26,011 nucleotides of DNA from JAVBUP01 sp031555175 (GTDB lineage Bacteria > Bacillota_I > Bacilli_A > Erysipelotrichales > Coprobacillaceae). This document shows positions 14,957-23,961 of this stretch, one piece after another; the stretch's first letter is position 1, and each line of letters opens with the position of its first letter. The position numbers and the translations under genes are program-made. The stretch spans positions 1 through 26,011 of the forward strand of contig JAVBUP010000049.1 in assembly GCA_031555175.1 (NCBI GenBank), in the 5' to 3' direction. The notes below the pieces were generated by a model. It did not search any database. It was not told the DNA's origin and saw only the letters and a program-made list of their open reading frames with translations.

Positions 14957-17900
14957 ATGGATAGATTACAAGTGGATCCAGAATTAATTGTCGTCGATGG
15001 AATGGTTTTAATTGCTAGATCGCATTATGATGATAGTGGACACATCATTGATTTTAAAGTAGTTGGTCAATACGATTTATATGGCAATCCAGTTGATCAA
15101 AGCAACCGTAGCCCTTACCTATTTGAAAGGGTATACCCTGAGTTAAGGCAACAATATGAGAAAATTGTTTTTGATGTTGTGAAAACAGGAGTTTCATATT
15201 ATAGTCAAAGAATGATGTGTACTAAGTTTGAAGATGGAATTATCATTAGTTGGAGAACTGCTACGAATAAGGAAGCAACAATTGAAAGTAGATTAGATGC
15301 AGCCTTACGTATATCAAATATTGGAATGGCAGTTCATGATATTAATGATCATATTGTTGATTGGAGCAGTGGAGCGATAGCCATTCTTGGGTTTGATAAA
15401 GGAGAAGTTCTTGGATACTTTGATGTAGGTGGCGTGATAGATGAGAATGCTAAATTCTTAGGTGCCGATATAATAGCGGGCGTAAAAAATGGAGAATCAT
15501 TCCTATCATTAGAAGTGCATAAGACTCATAAGAATGGTACTGATAAAATACTATCTGTTTCAGTTACACCTATTTCTGATGTAAATGGGGAAGTCAATGG
15601 GTATTTGTCAGTATTTTATGATATAACAAGTATCGTTGATTCAGAGAAAAAATCATTAAACTTGGATTCAATAGAACCGATTACAAATGCTGGAATACTT
15701 TTTCTAGATGATAATCAAAGAATTTTATCATGGAATAAAGGAGCGGAACTAATTTTAGGTTATACCCCTCAAGAAGTCATTGGTAAGAAGGAAGATGTAT
15801 ATTCGTTTCCAGAGTTATTTGATCGCCAAGATCTTTATATAGAATCATTATTAAAGAATGGTGAAACTGGTGGCATGGATGATGTCATAAAAAGACATAA
15901 AAATGGAGAACCAATTGTTTGCTCATTTACTACATCTCCTGTTGTAGGTAAAGATGGGAAACATTTTGGTTCAGTAATTGTATTTAATGATGTGACTGAT
16001 AAGTATGAAGCACAAAAAAGAATAAATATGTTTATGAATGTTATTGACCAAACACAAGTTGGAATAGTTATTCGTGATCGTAATGGAATAGTTACAGAGA
16101 TAAATGAGAGTGCATCGCGTATTTTTGGATATCACCCAAATGAAGTTGTAGGTAAACGATTTGAATTCTCTGGTGGGAATCAGGAAGAAATGAAACTTTC
16201 GGATGATGTGCAGGTAAAAACAAGTAATGGGCAAAAAGTTACTTATGTTGAAAGAAATTTTGTTAGAAAAGATGGTACTAAAATTGTTTGTGGTTGCAGT
16301 TATTCACCATTTTTTGATGAAAACAACAATTTAATCAATTTAGTATCGATAATTCAAGATATTACTGAGGCGAAGGAAAAAGATAAGCGAACAGAACATG
16401 CTGAAAGTATGGTTAAAACATTATTTGAAAACATGGAAATTGGTGTAGCATTATATAAGCTAACTCCTGATGAAAAAGATTTAGAAATGATTATGCATAA
16501 CGTCTCATATAAAAAACTAATTGGTTATGACATGAATGTCGATTTAGTTGGTAAACGTTTTACTACGTATACTAAAGGAGACTCGAGATATGTATATGAT
16601 TTAATCAATGTTGCGAAATCTGGAAAAGGAAAGAACTTAGATATTTACTCAAATCTAGCGAAGCGACAAATGTCAATATCACTTTTCTCTCCATTTGAAT
16701 CTCATGTGGCACTGTTTTATGCTGACCGTTCTGAAGTGGCAGATGCTAAGGAAGCAGTTGAGAGGCATAGAAATGATTTAAATGTTTTATTCTCATCTTT
16801 GAACACGGGATTAAGTATGGGGCATGTAATCAGAAATGATGAAGGAGAAATTGTTGACATTGTTTTTGATCTTGTCAATCAAACATATGAGCGTTACGAT
16901 GGGCTGACAAACTTTATAAGCGGCAAGACTTTCAGTGAAGTCTATGCATCACAGGAAATGAACTACTATAACACTTTAGTCGACGTTGCAAGTAATGGGA
17001 CTCATAAAGTAATTTATCGTGATATTAGTTCATTAAATCGGATATTAGAGGTGTCATGTTATTCAACACATCAAGATTCATTTGTAACTATTGTTAATGA
17101 TTTAACTGATCGTATAGAAATGGAAAACAGGACTAAGAAAGCATATCAAGATGCCCGAGATGCATCAGAAATGAAGTCTACGTTCATTGCGACAATGTCT
17201 CATGAAATCAGAACTCCTCTTAATGGAGTAATTGGGTTTGCAGAATTAGGAGTTGAAGAAGATAATCCAATTAAGGCAAAAGAATATTTCGAGAAAATTA
17301 AGATTAGTGCTGATAGTCTATTAAGTATTATTACAGGCATACTAGATATATCTAAGATCGAGTCAGGTAAGATGGAAATTGAATCTGTTCCGTTCATAAT
17401 GAGTGACTTATTGGAGACTTGCAAAATTATTAATGGGCATAAGGCAGAAGAAAAGAATATTACTTTTTTGGTAGAATCGGATATACCAGAAGATGTCGTA
17501 TTATTAGGTGATGTAACAAAGCTAAAGCAAATATTGCTAAACTTGTTATCTAATGCGATCAAGTTTACTGAATGGGGAGTAATTAAGATATCTGCTCTAG
17601 GAAAAATGATCGATAACTCTAGCATCCGGATTCATTTTGAAGTTAAGGATAATGGGATCGGAATGAGTGAAGAACAAATTAAACGAGTTTTTGATCCCTT
17701 CGTGCAAGCGGATAGTTCAACAACTAGGAAGTATGGTGGGACAGGATTAGGATTACCTATAAGTAAGAAGCTAATCGAAATGTTAGGTGGAGAATTAGAA
17801 TTAGTAAGTCGTTTAGATTTTGGTAGTATCTTTAGTTTTGATATTGATTTTAAGATTGGAGAAAATATTGAAAAATCTGCGGCGTTTAGCGCAAGTAATT

Positions 17901-18289
17901 TACTAAAGTTTAACGCAAAAGTGCTAGTTTGCGAAGATAATGAATTAAATCAAGAAGTTATAAAAGAAATTCTCTATAAATTTGGTATTAATCCAGTTAT
18001 TGTGGATAATGGTAGGGCAGCTGTTGATTATATTGAAAACGGCTTTGGAAAAGATAACGTTGACTTGATTTTTATGGACATTCATATGCCAATAATGGAT
18101 GGAATAGAAGCAACATCACTAATTAGAGAATTGGGGTGTCAAACACCAATTATCGCGCTAACAGCTAATGTGCTTGCCGCGGATATTGCAGTATATTTAA
18201 AAGCTGGGATGAATGATCATGTGGCTAAACCATTTAATAGACAACAGCTTGTTGATTGCCTACTAAAATATTTAATACCTATTAATTAG
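14957..18289 (+). CDS. Soluble six-PAS hybrid histidine kinase (no HPt), paralog A
   Basis: Sensor kinase of 1110 residues. It has a divergent N-terminal PAS-like module (about 1-108, ending in DGIIISWRT), PAS modules starting near 112, 235, 358, 484 and 608, HisKA (phospho-His H749 in MSHEIRTPLN), HATPase_c (N866 in the N box, DNGIGM and GGTGLGL present) and a C-terminal receiver (phospho-Asp D1041 in IFMDIHMP). It ends right after the receiver; HPt and output domains are absent, so phosphate must leave through a separate HPt. No membrane segment or signal peptide is visible. The frame opens at an ATG at 14930, but GGAGG lies inside that extension and sets the start at 14957. The next gene is a close paralog. 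The signal is unknown. Confidence 0.92.
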   Translation: MDRLQVDPELIVVDGMVLIARSHYDDSGHIIDFKVVGQYDLYGNPVDQSNRSPYLFERVYPELRQQYEKIVFDVVKTGVSYYSQRMMCTKFEDGIIISWRTATNKEATIESRLDAALRISNIGMAVHDINDHIVDWSSGAIAILGFDKGEVLGYFDVGGVIDENAKFLGADIIAGVKNGESFLSLEVHKTHKNGTDKILSVSVTPISDVNGEVNGYLSVFYDITSIVDSEKKSLNLDSIEPITNAGILFLDDNQRILSWNKGAELILGYTPQEVIGKKEDVYSFPELFDRQDLYIESLLKNGETGGMDDVIKRHKNGEPIVCSFTTSPVVGKDGKHFGSVIVFNDVTDKYEAQKRINMFMNVIDQTQVGIVIRDRNGIVTEINESASRIFGYHPNEVVGKRFEFSGGNQEEMKLSDDVQVKTSNGQKVTYVERNFVRKDGTKIVCGCSYSPFFDENNNLINLVSIIQDITEAKEKDKRTEHAESMVKTLFENMEIGVALYKLTPDEKDLEMIMHNVSYKKLIGYDMNVDLVGKRFTTYTKGDSRYVYDLINVAKSGKGKNLDIYSNLAKRQMSISLFSPFESHVALFYADRSEVADAKEAVERHRNDLNVLFSSLNTGLSMGHVIRNDEGEIVDIVFDLVNQTYERYDGLTNFISGKTFSEVYASQEMNYYNTLVDVASNGTHKVIYRDISSLNRILEVSCYSTHQDSFVTIVNDLTDRIEMENRTKKAYQDARDASEMKSTFIATMSHEIRTPLNGVIGFAELGVEEDNPIKAKEYFEKIKISADSLLSIITGILDISKIESGKMEIESVPFIMSDLLETCKIINGHKAEEKNITFLVESDIPEDVVLLGDVTKLKQILLNLLSNAIKFTEWGVIKISALGKMIDNSSIRIHFEVKDNGIGMSEEQIKRVFDPFVQADSSTTRKYGGTGLGLPISKKLIEMLGGELELVSRLDFGSIFSFDIDFKIGENIEKSAAFSASNLLKFNAKVLVCEDNELNQEVIKEILYKFGINPVIVDNGRAAVDYIENGFGKDNVDLIFMDIHMPIMDGIEATSLIRELGCQTPIIALTANVLAADIAVYLKAGMNDHVAKPFNRQQLVDCLLKYLIPIN

Positions 18290-18363
18290 TATTTCTATAC
18301 CTTTAGATTATAAGAACGTTTCTAGTTATAGGCTAGAAGTGGTATGATATATGGCTAATATCG

Positions 18364-18369
18364 TATAAT
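18364..18369 (+). promoter_or_regulatory. Isolated TATAAT upstream of the terminator in the kinase spacer
   Basis: A perfect -10 hexamer lies five bases before the terminator stem, with no recognisable -35. A transcript from here would start inside or just past the stem. It is probably chance; it is recorded because the spacer is otherwise gene-free. Confidence 0.2.
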
Positions 18370-18373
18370 AATT

Positions 18374-18398
18374 GCGGGTGTAAAACACTCGCTTTTTT
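18374..18398 (+). terminator. Terminator after hybrid kinase A
   Basis: The arms GCGGGTGT and ACACTCGC (one G-T pair) with an AAA loop are followed by six T. It should uncouple the two paralogous kinase genes. Confidence 0.85.
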
Positions 18399-18414
18399 GA
18401 CATAATACGTCAAA
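18396..18414. promoter_or_regulatory. Inverted repeat TTTGAC-N7-GTCAAA
   Basis: A perfect six-base dyad just after the terminator T run and about 28 bases upstream of the -10 of the next kinase gene. The spacing of arms resembles a dimeric regulator site. The left arm also contains a TTGACA hexamer but lacks a matching -10 at normal distance. Confidence 0.35.
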
Positions 18415-18438
18415 TTTGTAGCTTTTATCAGCTAAAAT

Positions 18439-18447
18439 TGGTACAAT
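18439..18447 (+). promoter_or_regulatory. Extended -10 promoter of hybrid kinase B
   Basis: TACAAT (18442-18447) preceded by TGG forms an extended -10; the -35 region is poor. It lies 34 bases before the start codon, downstream of the terminator of kinase A. Confidence 0.45.
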
Positions 18448-18480
18448 AAGTGGAAATAATGATATATGGGAGGTGCTTTT

Positions 18481-21400
18481 ATGGCGAAAATCCAAGTAGA
18501 TCCAGAAATGTCGTTTTCTGAAGGAATGGTAATCGTTGCGAAAACTGTTTTTGACGATAATGGAAAAATATCAGATTTTCTGGTAACAGATCAATATGAT
18601 ATTTATGGAAACAATATGGATCAAACATATCGTGATCCATATTTATTAAAAAGAATAACAATAGGACAAAGAAAAAAATACTTTAACGTTTTTTGCAATG
18701 TTATAAACACTGGTGAACCATATCATTCTGCACGCATGATGATTGCAAAGCACCACGATGGGATAATTATGTCTTGGCGGACAAATGCAGAAAAAGATAC
18801 AATTTTAGAGAGCCGCTTAGAAGCTGCTTTGAGTGTATCAAGTGTTGGTGTAGTTGTGCACGATATTAGTGATCATATAGTAGAGTGGAATAGAGGAGCA
18901 GCATCTATTTTAGGATATAGCAAGGAAGAAGCTTTAGGAAATATTAATATTGGAATGGTAAAGGGAGACAGTAAAAAAATTCTCAATGACCATGATCTTA
19001 ACATGGTAAAAGCCGGGCAACCAATTATTGCTTTTGAAACGAAGAGGCATCATAAGAATGGGAAACTTTTGACTGTTTCTTTATCAGTAATGCCAACATT
19101 TAATACTGATGGCATTGTCACTGGCTATATATCTATTTTCTATGATATAACTGATGAAAAGAAGACAAAAAATCAGTTGCGTAATCTTGATGCAATAGAG
19201 ATGATTACTAATTCTGGTGTTTTGATTTTAGATAACGATCAACGTGTTGTCTCATGGAATAAAGGTGCTGAAAATATCTTGGGATATACGGCAGATGAAA
19301 TTATAGGAAATAAACAAAGTTTCTTTTCATATCCAGAGTTATATGATACGCAAGATAATTATGTTGATGAGTTATTAATAAATGGGTTAAGTGGTGGTGG
19401 TGATGCCAATATTAAGCGTCATAAAAATGGAAGTCAAGTTATTTGTTCTTTTAATACATCACCAGTGCGTGATGATGATGGAACATTACTTGGATCAGTT
19501 ATTGTTTTTAATGACAATACAGAAAAATATAAAGCGCAGGAGCGTATGAAGTTATTTGCTAGTGTTGTTGACCAATCACATGTTGGTGTTATTATCCGTA
19601 ATCGCTCAGGAATTGTAATGGAATATAGTGCTGGTGCTTCGAAAATATTTGGTTATGATGCTTCAGAAGTAATGGGTAGTCGCTTTGAATTTGCAGTGAC
19701 TGAAAAAGAAATATTACTGTCTCATGATATCCAATATCGTACTAACAATGGAGAAATTATTAATCACCTAGAAAGAGATATGGTCAAAAAAGATGGGACT
19801 AGTATTATCTGTGCTTGCAGTTATTCACCTTTCTATAATGAATCTGGCGAAATAGTTAGTTTAGTATCTATTATCCAAGATATCACCCAATCTAAGGAGT
19901 TTGAAAGGCGAAGCAATGAAGCAGAGAAGATGATTAATAATCTATTTGCCATTATGGATACTGGAGTAGCTTTATATAAATTAACTGATGACGGCAATGA
20001 TTTACAATTAATTATGCATAATGCCTCATACTTAAGTTTGTTAGGAATGGCAGAGCAAAACATAGAAGGAATGCTGTTTACAGAGTTTACTAAGGGAGAT
20101 TCATCCCATGTATTTGACTTGTTGACTGTTGCTAAGACAGGAGTATCAAAAAACATGGATATATATTCGAGTTTAGCTAAGTCACAAGCTTCCATTTCCT
20201 TATTCTCTCCATTTGAGAATCATGTAGCTGTTCTATTTACAGATAGAAGTGAAACTATTGAAGCGCAACAAGCTTTAGAAAGACATAAAACCGATTTGAC
20301 AATGTTATTCTCATCATTAAGCTCTGGACTTAGTATGGGACATATTATTAGAGATGACGACGGTAATGTAGTTGATCTTGTGTTTGATTTAGTAAACCAA
20401 GCATATGAAAGATATGATACTTTATCATCCGCTAATATTACTGGTAAATCATTTTTTGATGTTTATAGTGAAAGAGAACGAGAATATTATGATACATTAG
20501 TTGATGTAGCGTCTAATGGTGCTCAACGTAAATTAATTAGAAATATTGAACCACTAAATCGCTATCTAGAAGTAAATTGTTATTCACCACATAATGATTC
20601 ATTTATCACAGTTGTGGTGGACTTAACGGAAAGAATCGCCACAGAGAATAGAATTCAAAAGGCATATCAAGATGCTCGTGATGCTTCTGAAATGAAAACT
20701 ACATTCTTAGCTAATATGTCACATGAAATTAGAACACCGTTAAATGGTGTAATTGGTTTTGCTGAGCTCGGCTTGGATGAAGCGACAACGCCAAAGACTA
20801 GGGATTACTTTGAAAAGATTAAAACAAGTGGGGATAGTTTGTTGACAATTATCAATGGTATACTTGATATCTCAAAAGTTGAATCTGGTAAAATGGAAGT
20901 TGAAAGCGAACCATTTGATCTACAAGAAGTATTTGAGGCTTGTGAAGTAATTAATTCAAATAGAGCCCAAGATAAAAACTTAGTATTGCTGTTTAAGTGC
21001 GATATTCCGGATAATAAATTATTAGTTGGAGATGCAGCAAAACTACGTCAAATATTATTAAACTTATTGTCTAACTCAATTAAATTCACTGATTGGGGAA
21101 CTGTTAAGATGACTGCCATTGGTAAAATGCTTGATGACAGGAAAATGAAAGTATTGTTTGAAGTAAAGGATAATGGGATAGGGATGAGTGAGGAGCAGCT
21201 AGATAAGGTGTTTGATCCATTCATGCAAGCAGATAGTTCTACGACAAGAAAATATGGTGGAACAGGACTTGGATTGCCAATATCTAAAGAATTGGTTGAG
21301 TTAATGGGTGGTAAACTTGAAGTAGTAAGCCAAATAGATTTAGGTAGTATTTTCAGTTTTGAGCTAATATTTGAAACAACTGAAGCAATAGAAAATAATC

Positions 21401-21819
21401 GCAAGAATCAATTGGCAATGACACCTGTGTTTAATGCTGAAGCACTAATATGTGAAGATAATGCAATGAATCAATTAGTTATTTGTGAACATTTAATGCG
21501 TTTAGGTATCAATACTACAGTTGTAGAAAATGGTAAACTAGCTGTAGAATTAATACAAAAAAGAATGCTAGATAATAACGACTTTGCTGTGATTTTCATG
21601 GATATTCATATGCCAGTCATGGATGGAATTGAAGCAACAACATTATTAAGAGAGAATGGGTGCAAGACACCAATTATTGCCTTAACTGCGAATGTAATGA
21701 ATTCAGATATTGAACATTATCTAGAATCTGGTATGAATGATTATTTAGGAAAACCATTTACTAAACAACATTTAATTGATTGCTTAATGAGACATATAAC
21801 ACCAATTTCATATGAATAA
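18481..21819 (+). CDS. Soluble six-PAS hybrid histidine kinase (no HPt), paralog B
   Basis: Sensor kinase of 1112 residues, colinear with the preceding gene over its full length. H748 in MSHEIRTPLN, N865 in the N box, DNGIGM, GGTGLGL and phospho-Asp D1041 sit within one residue of their places in paralog A. The N-terminal module (QVDPEMSFSEGM... to GIIMSWRT) and five PAS modules follow the same order. It ends at the receiver with no HPt or output domain and has no membrane segment. GGGAGG before the ATG at 18481 fixes the start; the ATG at 18466 upstream overlaps that site. The kinase core is much more alike between the paralogs than the sensory part, which suggests a shared partner and different signals; this is my reading by eye, not a calculated identity. 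Confidence 0.92.
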   Translation: MAKIQVDPEMSFSEGMVIVAKTVFDDNGKISDFLVTDQYDIYGNNMDQTYRDPYLLKRITIGQRKKYFNVFCNVINTGEPYHSARMMIAKHHDGIIMSWRTNAEKDTILESRLEAALSVSSVGVVVHDISDHIVEWNRGAASILGYSKEEALGNINIGMVKGDSKKILNDHDLNMVKAGQPIIAFETKRHHKNGKLLTVSLSVMPTFNTDGIVTGYISIFYDITDEKKTKNQLRNLDAIEMITNSGVLILDNDQRVVSWNKGAENILGYTADEIIGNKQSFFSYPELYDTQDNYVDELLINGLSGGGDANIKRHKNGSQVICSFNTSPVRDDDGTLLGSVIVFNDNTEKYKAQERMKLFASVVDQSHVGVIIRNRSGIVMEYSAGASKIFGYDASEVMGSRFEFAVTEKEILLSHDIQYRTNNGEIINHLERDMVKKDGTSIICACSYSPFYNESGEIVSLVSIIQDITQSKEFERRSNEAEKMINNLFAIMDTGVALYKLTDDGNDLQLIMHNASYLSLLGMAEQNIEGMLFTEFTKGDSSHVFDLLTVAKTGVSKNMDIYSSLAKSQASISLFSPFENHVAVLFTDRSETIEAQQALERHKTDLTMLFSSLSSGLSMGHIIRDDDGNVVDLVFDLVNQAYERYDTLSSANITGKSFFDVYSEREREYYDTLVDVASNGAQRKLIRNIEPLNRYLEVNCYSPHNDSFITVVVDLTERIATENRIQKAYQDARDASEMKTTFLANMSHEIRTPLNGVIGFAELGLDEATTPKTRDYFEKIKTSGDSLLTIINGILDISKVESGKMEVESEPFDLQEVFEACEVINSNRAQDKNLVLLFKCDIPDNKLLVGDAAKLRQILLNLLSNSIKFTDWGTVKMTAIGKMLDDRKMKVLFEVKDNGIGMSEEQLDKVFDPFMQADSSTTRKYGGTGLGLPISKELVELMGGKLEVVSQIDLGSIFSFELIFETTEAIENNRKNQLAMTPVFNAEALICEDNAMNQLVICEHLMRLGINTTVVENGKLAVELIQKRMLDNNDFAVIFMDIHMPVMDGIEATTLLRENGCKTPIIALTANVMNSDIEHYLESGMNDYLGKPFTKQHLIDCLMRHITPISYE

Positions 21820-21823
21820 TACT

Positions 21824-21854
21824 AAAAGTGCGGCTAATAAGCTTCACTTTTTAT
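21824..21854 (+). terminator. Terminator after hybrid kinase B
   Basis: The outer arms AAAAGTG and CACTTTT enclose an inner GGCT/AGCT-type stem with one mismatch and an AATA loop, followed by T-rich sequence. Confidence 0.7.
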
Positions 21855-21865
21855 TACATGTAACA

Positions 21866-21893
21866 TTGACAAGAATTATGAATATGATAGAAT
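21866..21893 (+). promoter_or_regulatory. Strong sigma-A promoter of the riboswitch/CDF transcript
   Basis: TTGACA (21866-21871) and TAGAAT (21888-21893) have a 16-bp spacer, with TG at 21885-21886 forming an extended -10. It would give about 45 bases of leader ahead of the aptamer. Confidence 0.75.
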
Positions 21894-21944
21894 ATACTTA
21901 CTCTTTGCACTTTACTACTTGATTACAAGTACATGATAGTACAA

Positions 21945-22050
21945 ACTGAACAGGCCATTAACTTGGAGCCGGGCCATTAGGCAACAGACTGCTGAGCACA
22001 TCTGTGGGACAGACAAACATCTTTCCTATGATGTGCTTTTATTTTATTTA
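21945..22050 (+). ncRNA. NiCo (czcD-motif) riboswitch with overlapping terminator
   Basis: The leader has the conserved NiCo aptamer segments in order: CTGAACAGGC, GAGCCGGGCC, GGCAACAGA and TCTGTGGGACAG. Pairings for the four-way junction can be drawn: P1 CTG/CAG (21946-21948 with 22010-22012), P2 GGC/GCC, P3 GCC/GGC, and P4 ACAGA/TCTGT (21984-21988 with 22001-22005). P2 and P3 are short. Downstream, AGCACATC (21995-22002) can pair instead with GATGTGCT (22030-22037) just before a T-rich run; this terminator stem uses part of P4. Known NiCo riboswitches bind Co(II) or Ni(II) and stop such a terminator from forming, so metal should switch on the efflux gene that follows. The exclusive pairing is seen in sequence; metal binding is from the family. 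Confidence 0.92.
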
Positions 22051-22083
22051 GCACAAAGAGTGAATAAAAAGTGGAGGCTAAAA

Positions 22084-22953
22084 ATGGAAAATGAAAAAGT
22101 AGCAATTAAAGTATCAAAAGGCACGATTATTTTGAATACGATATTAGCGATATTCAAATTAGGTGCTGGAATATTTGGAAAATCATCAGCGATGTTGTCT
22201 GATGCTATTCATACTTTATCGGATGTGTTGAGCACATTTATAGTTATAATAGGTGTAAAAATGGCTAATAAAAAAGCTGATAAAGAGCACCCCTATGGTC
22301 ATGAAAGATTTGAATGCGTCGCAGCAATTATTTTATCAGTGATGTTAGGATTAACTGGTTTAGCTATAGGATTGGGTGGAGTAGAGGCGATTATTAGTGG
22401 TGATTATACATCATTTGCTCTTCCTGGGATGATTGCATTAATAGCAGCAATAACTTCAATTATTGCTAAAGAGGGAATGTATTGGTATACAATTAATGCG
22501 GCGGTAAAAATTAATTCCAGTGCTCTAAGAGCTGATGCTTGGCATCATCGCTCTGATGCATTTTCTTCAATTGGGAGTTTTATAGGTGTACTGGGAGCAA
22601 GATTAGGGTATCCAATTTTAGATAGTTTGGCTTGCTTAATAATTTCATTATTAATAATTAAAGCTGCTCTTGATATTTTTAATGAGGCAATTAATAAAAT
22701 GACAGACCATGCCTGCGACGATGAGACATCTTCTAGGATAAAAGAAATTATATTGAGTCATGATCAGGTTGAAAGCATTGATGTTCTGAAAACACGTTTA
22801 TTTGGTGATAAGATATATGTTGAAGTAGAGTTGGTAGTAGATGGTAATCTATCTTTGCAACAAGCCCATGATATTGCTCACGAAGTACATGATGATGTAG
22901 AAGATTCATTTACAAACATTAAGCATTGTATGATACATGTAAATCCAAAATAA
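22084..22953 (+). CDS. Cation diffusion facilitator (CDF) metal efflux transporter
   Basis: Exports divalent metal across the cytoplasmic membrane, probably in exchange for protons. The 289-residue protein has the usual six hydrophobic segments and a cytoplasmic C-terminal domain with conserved DVEDSF-NIKHCMIHVNP. The transport site has HxxxD in both helices (H43/D47 in DAIHTLSD and H154/D158 in WHHRSD). The riboswitch in its leader points to cobalt and nickel as physiological inducers. The frame can be read back to 22033, but that lies in the riboswitch terminator; GGAGG just before 22084 sets the start. The transcript is monocistronic, closed by a strong terminator. Confidence 0.93.
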   Translation: MENEKVAIKVSKGTIILNTILAIFKLGAGIFGKSSAMLSDAIHTLSDVLSTFIVIIGVKMANKKADKEHPYGHERFECVAAIILSVMLGLTGLAIGLGGVEAIISGDYTSFALPGMIALIAAITSIIAKEGMYWYTINAAVKINSSALRADAWHHRSDAFSSIGSFIGVLGARLGYPILDSLACLIISLLIIKAALDIFNEAINKMTDHACDDETSSRIKEIILSHDQVESIDVLKTRLFGDKIYVEVELVVDGNLSLQQAHDIAHEVHDDVEDSFTNIKHCMIHVNPK

Positions 22954-22974
22954 AACTGGCTACTTGCCAGTTTT
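22952..22974. terminator. Bidirectional terminator after the CDF gene
   Basis: A perfect nine-pair stem (AAAACTGGC with GCCAGTTTT) with loop TACTT. The stop codon of the convergent GNAT gene lies inside it. Confidence 0.9.
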
Positions 22975-23526
22975 ATTGTTTTCATATTCGGATTTTAGTA
23001 TTCGGTAATGTACGCTATCATAGTATTTATCATTATAATATATTTCTTCTTTGGCAACAGTCTCGTAAATCATACCAGCTTTTTGCATGACCCTACCAGA
23101 AGCAGGATTCTCATCAATATGTTCAGCAGTTATTCTATTAACTCCGACTTCTTCAAAGAAAAACTTAATAATTCTTTCTAGTGCTTCAGTAGCATAGCCA
23201 TTACCCCAATATTCGTGGCCCAAGCAATATCCTAGTTCTGCACTATGAAACATATCATTTAAACCACAGCACAGTACTAAACCTATGAAATTGTTATTCC
23301 TGTCACATATTGCCCAACGATAACACCTTTCATCTTCATATTGAGAAGTCAATTTCATGAATGCTTCAAGTGCTTTCTCTTTATTATCTTGATATTGCAT
23401 AATAAAGTACTTTATAACACGTTTGTCGTTTTGTAGAAGTCTATAAAATTCATCAAAATCACTAATTTCTAACTTGCGATATATTAATCTTTCTGATTCC
23501 AAGTATTTTGTTCCTAAATTAATCAT
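22960..23526 (-). CDS. GNAT acetyltransferase, RimJ/RimL (Acetyltransf_3) type
   Basis: A 188-residue acetyl-CoA dependent N-acetyltransferase. It opens with the typical YLESERLIYRKLEISDFDEF of the RimJ/RimL group, has motif A in ELGYCLGHEYWGNGYATEAL and the closing ENPASGRVMQKAGM. Relatives acetylate ribosomal protein N-termini or small amines; the acceptor here is unknown. An upstream start at 23586 would overlap the MerR gene, but GGAG eight bases before the ATG at 23526 decides the shorter form. It begins 16 bases after the MerR stop, so the two form an operon and it should follow MerR control. Confidence 0.88.
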   Translation of the reverse strand: MINLGTKYLESERLIYRKLEISDFDEFYRLLQNDKRVIKYFIMQYQDNKEKALEAFMKLTSQYEDERCYRWAICDRNNNFIGLVLCCGLNDMFHSAELGYCLGHEYWGNGYATEALERIIKFFFEEVGVNRITAEHIDENPASGRVMQKAGMIYETVAKEEIYYNDKYYDSVHYRILKSEYENNKTGK

Positions 23527-23542
23527 ATTTTTATCTCCAATC

Positions 23543-23938
23543 CTAATCATTATGTTGGTAATGTATTTTTTCAGTTCCGGCTTCAATCGCCTTCTCGTAA
23601 TAACTAATTTTTCGATTAATTACTCTAATTGAATCATTTAATTCAGCTATTTGTGCTTCGACTGCTTTTTTTCGATCTAAAAACATTTCATATCTTTCAT
23701 GTAATGAATCATCGCCTTTTTTAATCCATTCTGAATATTGTTTAATGTCTTTAATTGACATTCCAGTTTTCTTTAAGCATTCTATAATTTCAAGCATAGC
23801 TAAATCATCTTCATGAAAAACTCGATATGATGAGTCTTTCCTTTCTATGAAAGGAATTAATCCTTCTTTATCATAATAACGGATTGTAGATGTCGATAAC
23901 CCAGTTCTCTTTGATACTTCACTAATTGTATATCCCAT
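23543..23938 (-). CDS. MerR family regulator, NmlR/AdhR-like
   Basis: A 131-residue transcription factor: an N-terminal winged helix-turn-helix (YTISEVSKRTGLSTSTIRYYDKEGLIP), a wing with SYRVF, then a long coiled-coil dimer helix (about 80-120) and a short tail. C54 in IECLKKTGMSIKDI is the single, conserved cysteine position of the NmlR/AdhR group, whose members sense aldehydes, formaldehyde, nitrosothiol or other thiol stress. The tail lacks a metal-binding cysteine cluster, which argues against a metal sensor. The frame reaches 23962, but the ATG at 23938 begins the canonical MGYTI and has GGTGA before it. The gene is divergent from the cupin gene. Its likely target sites are described at 23997-24055 and 24670-24700. 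Subfamily placement rests on C54 and the surrounding motif. Confidence 0.85.
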   Translation of the reverse strand: MGYTISEVSKRTGLSTSTIRYYDKEGLIPFIERKDSSYRVFHEDDLAMLEIIECLKKTGMSIKDIKQYSEWIKKGDDSLHERYEMFLDRKKAVEAQIAELNDSIRVINRKISYYEKAIEAGTEKIHYQHND

Positions 23939-23961
23939 ATATATCACCATTCCTTGTTTCA

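Noticed and set aside
18290..18480. A c-di-GMP (GEMM) riboswitch or other known riboswitch between the two kinase genes
   Set aside because: The conserved GEMM segments I know are not present; the hairpins are explained by a terminator and short dyads.
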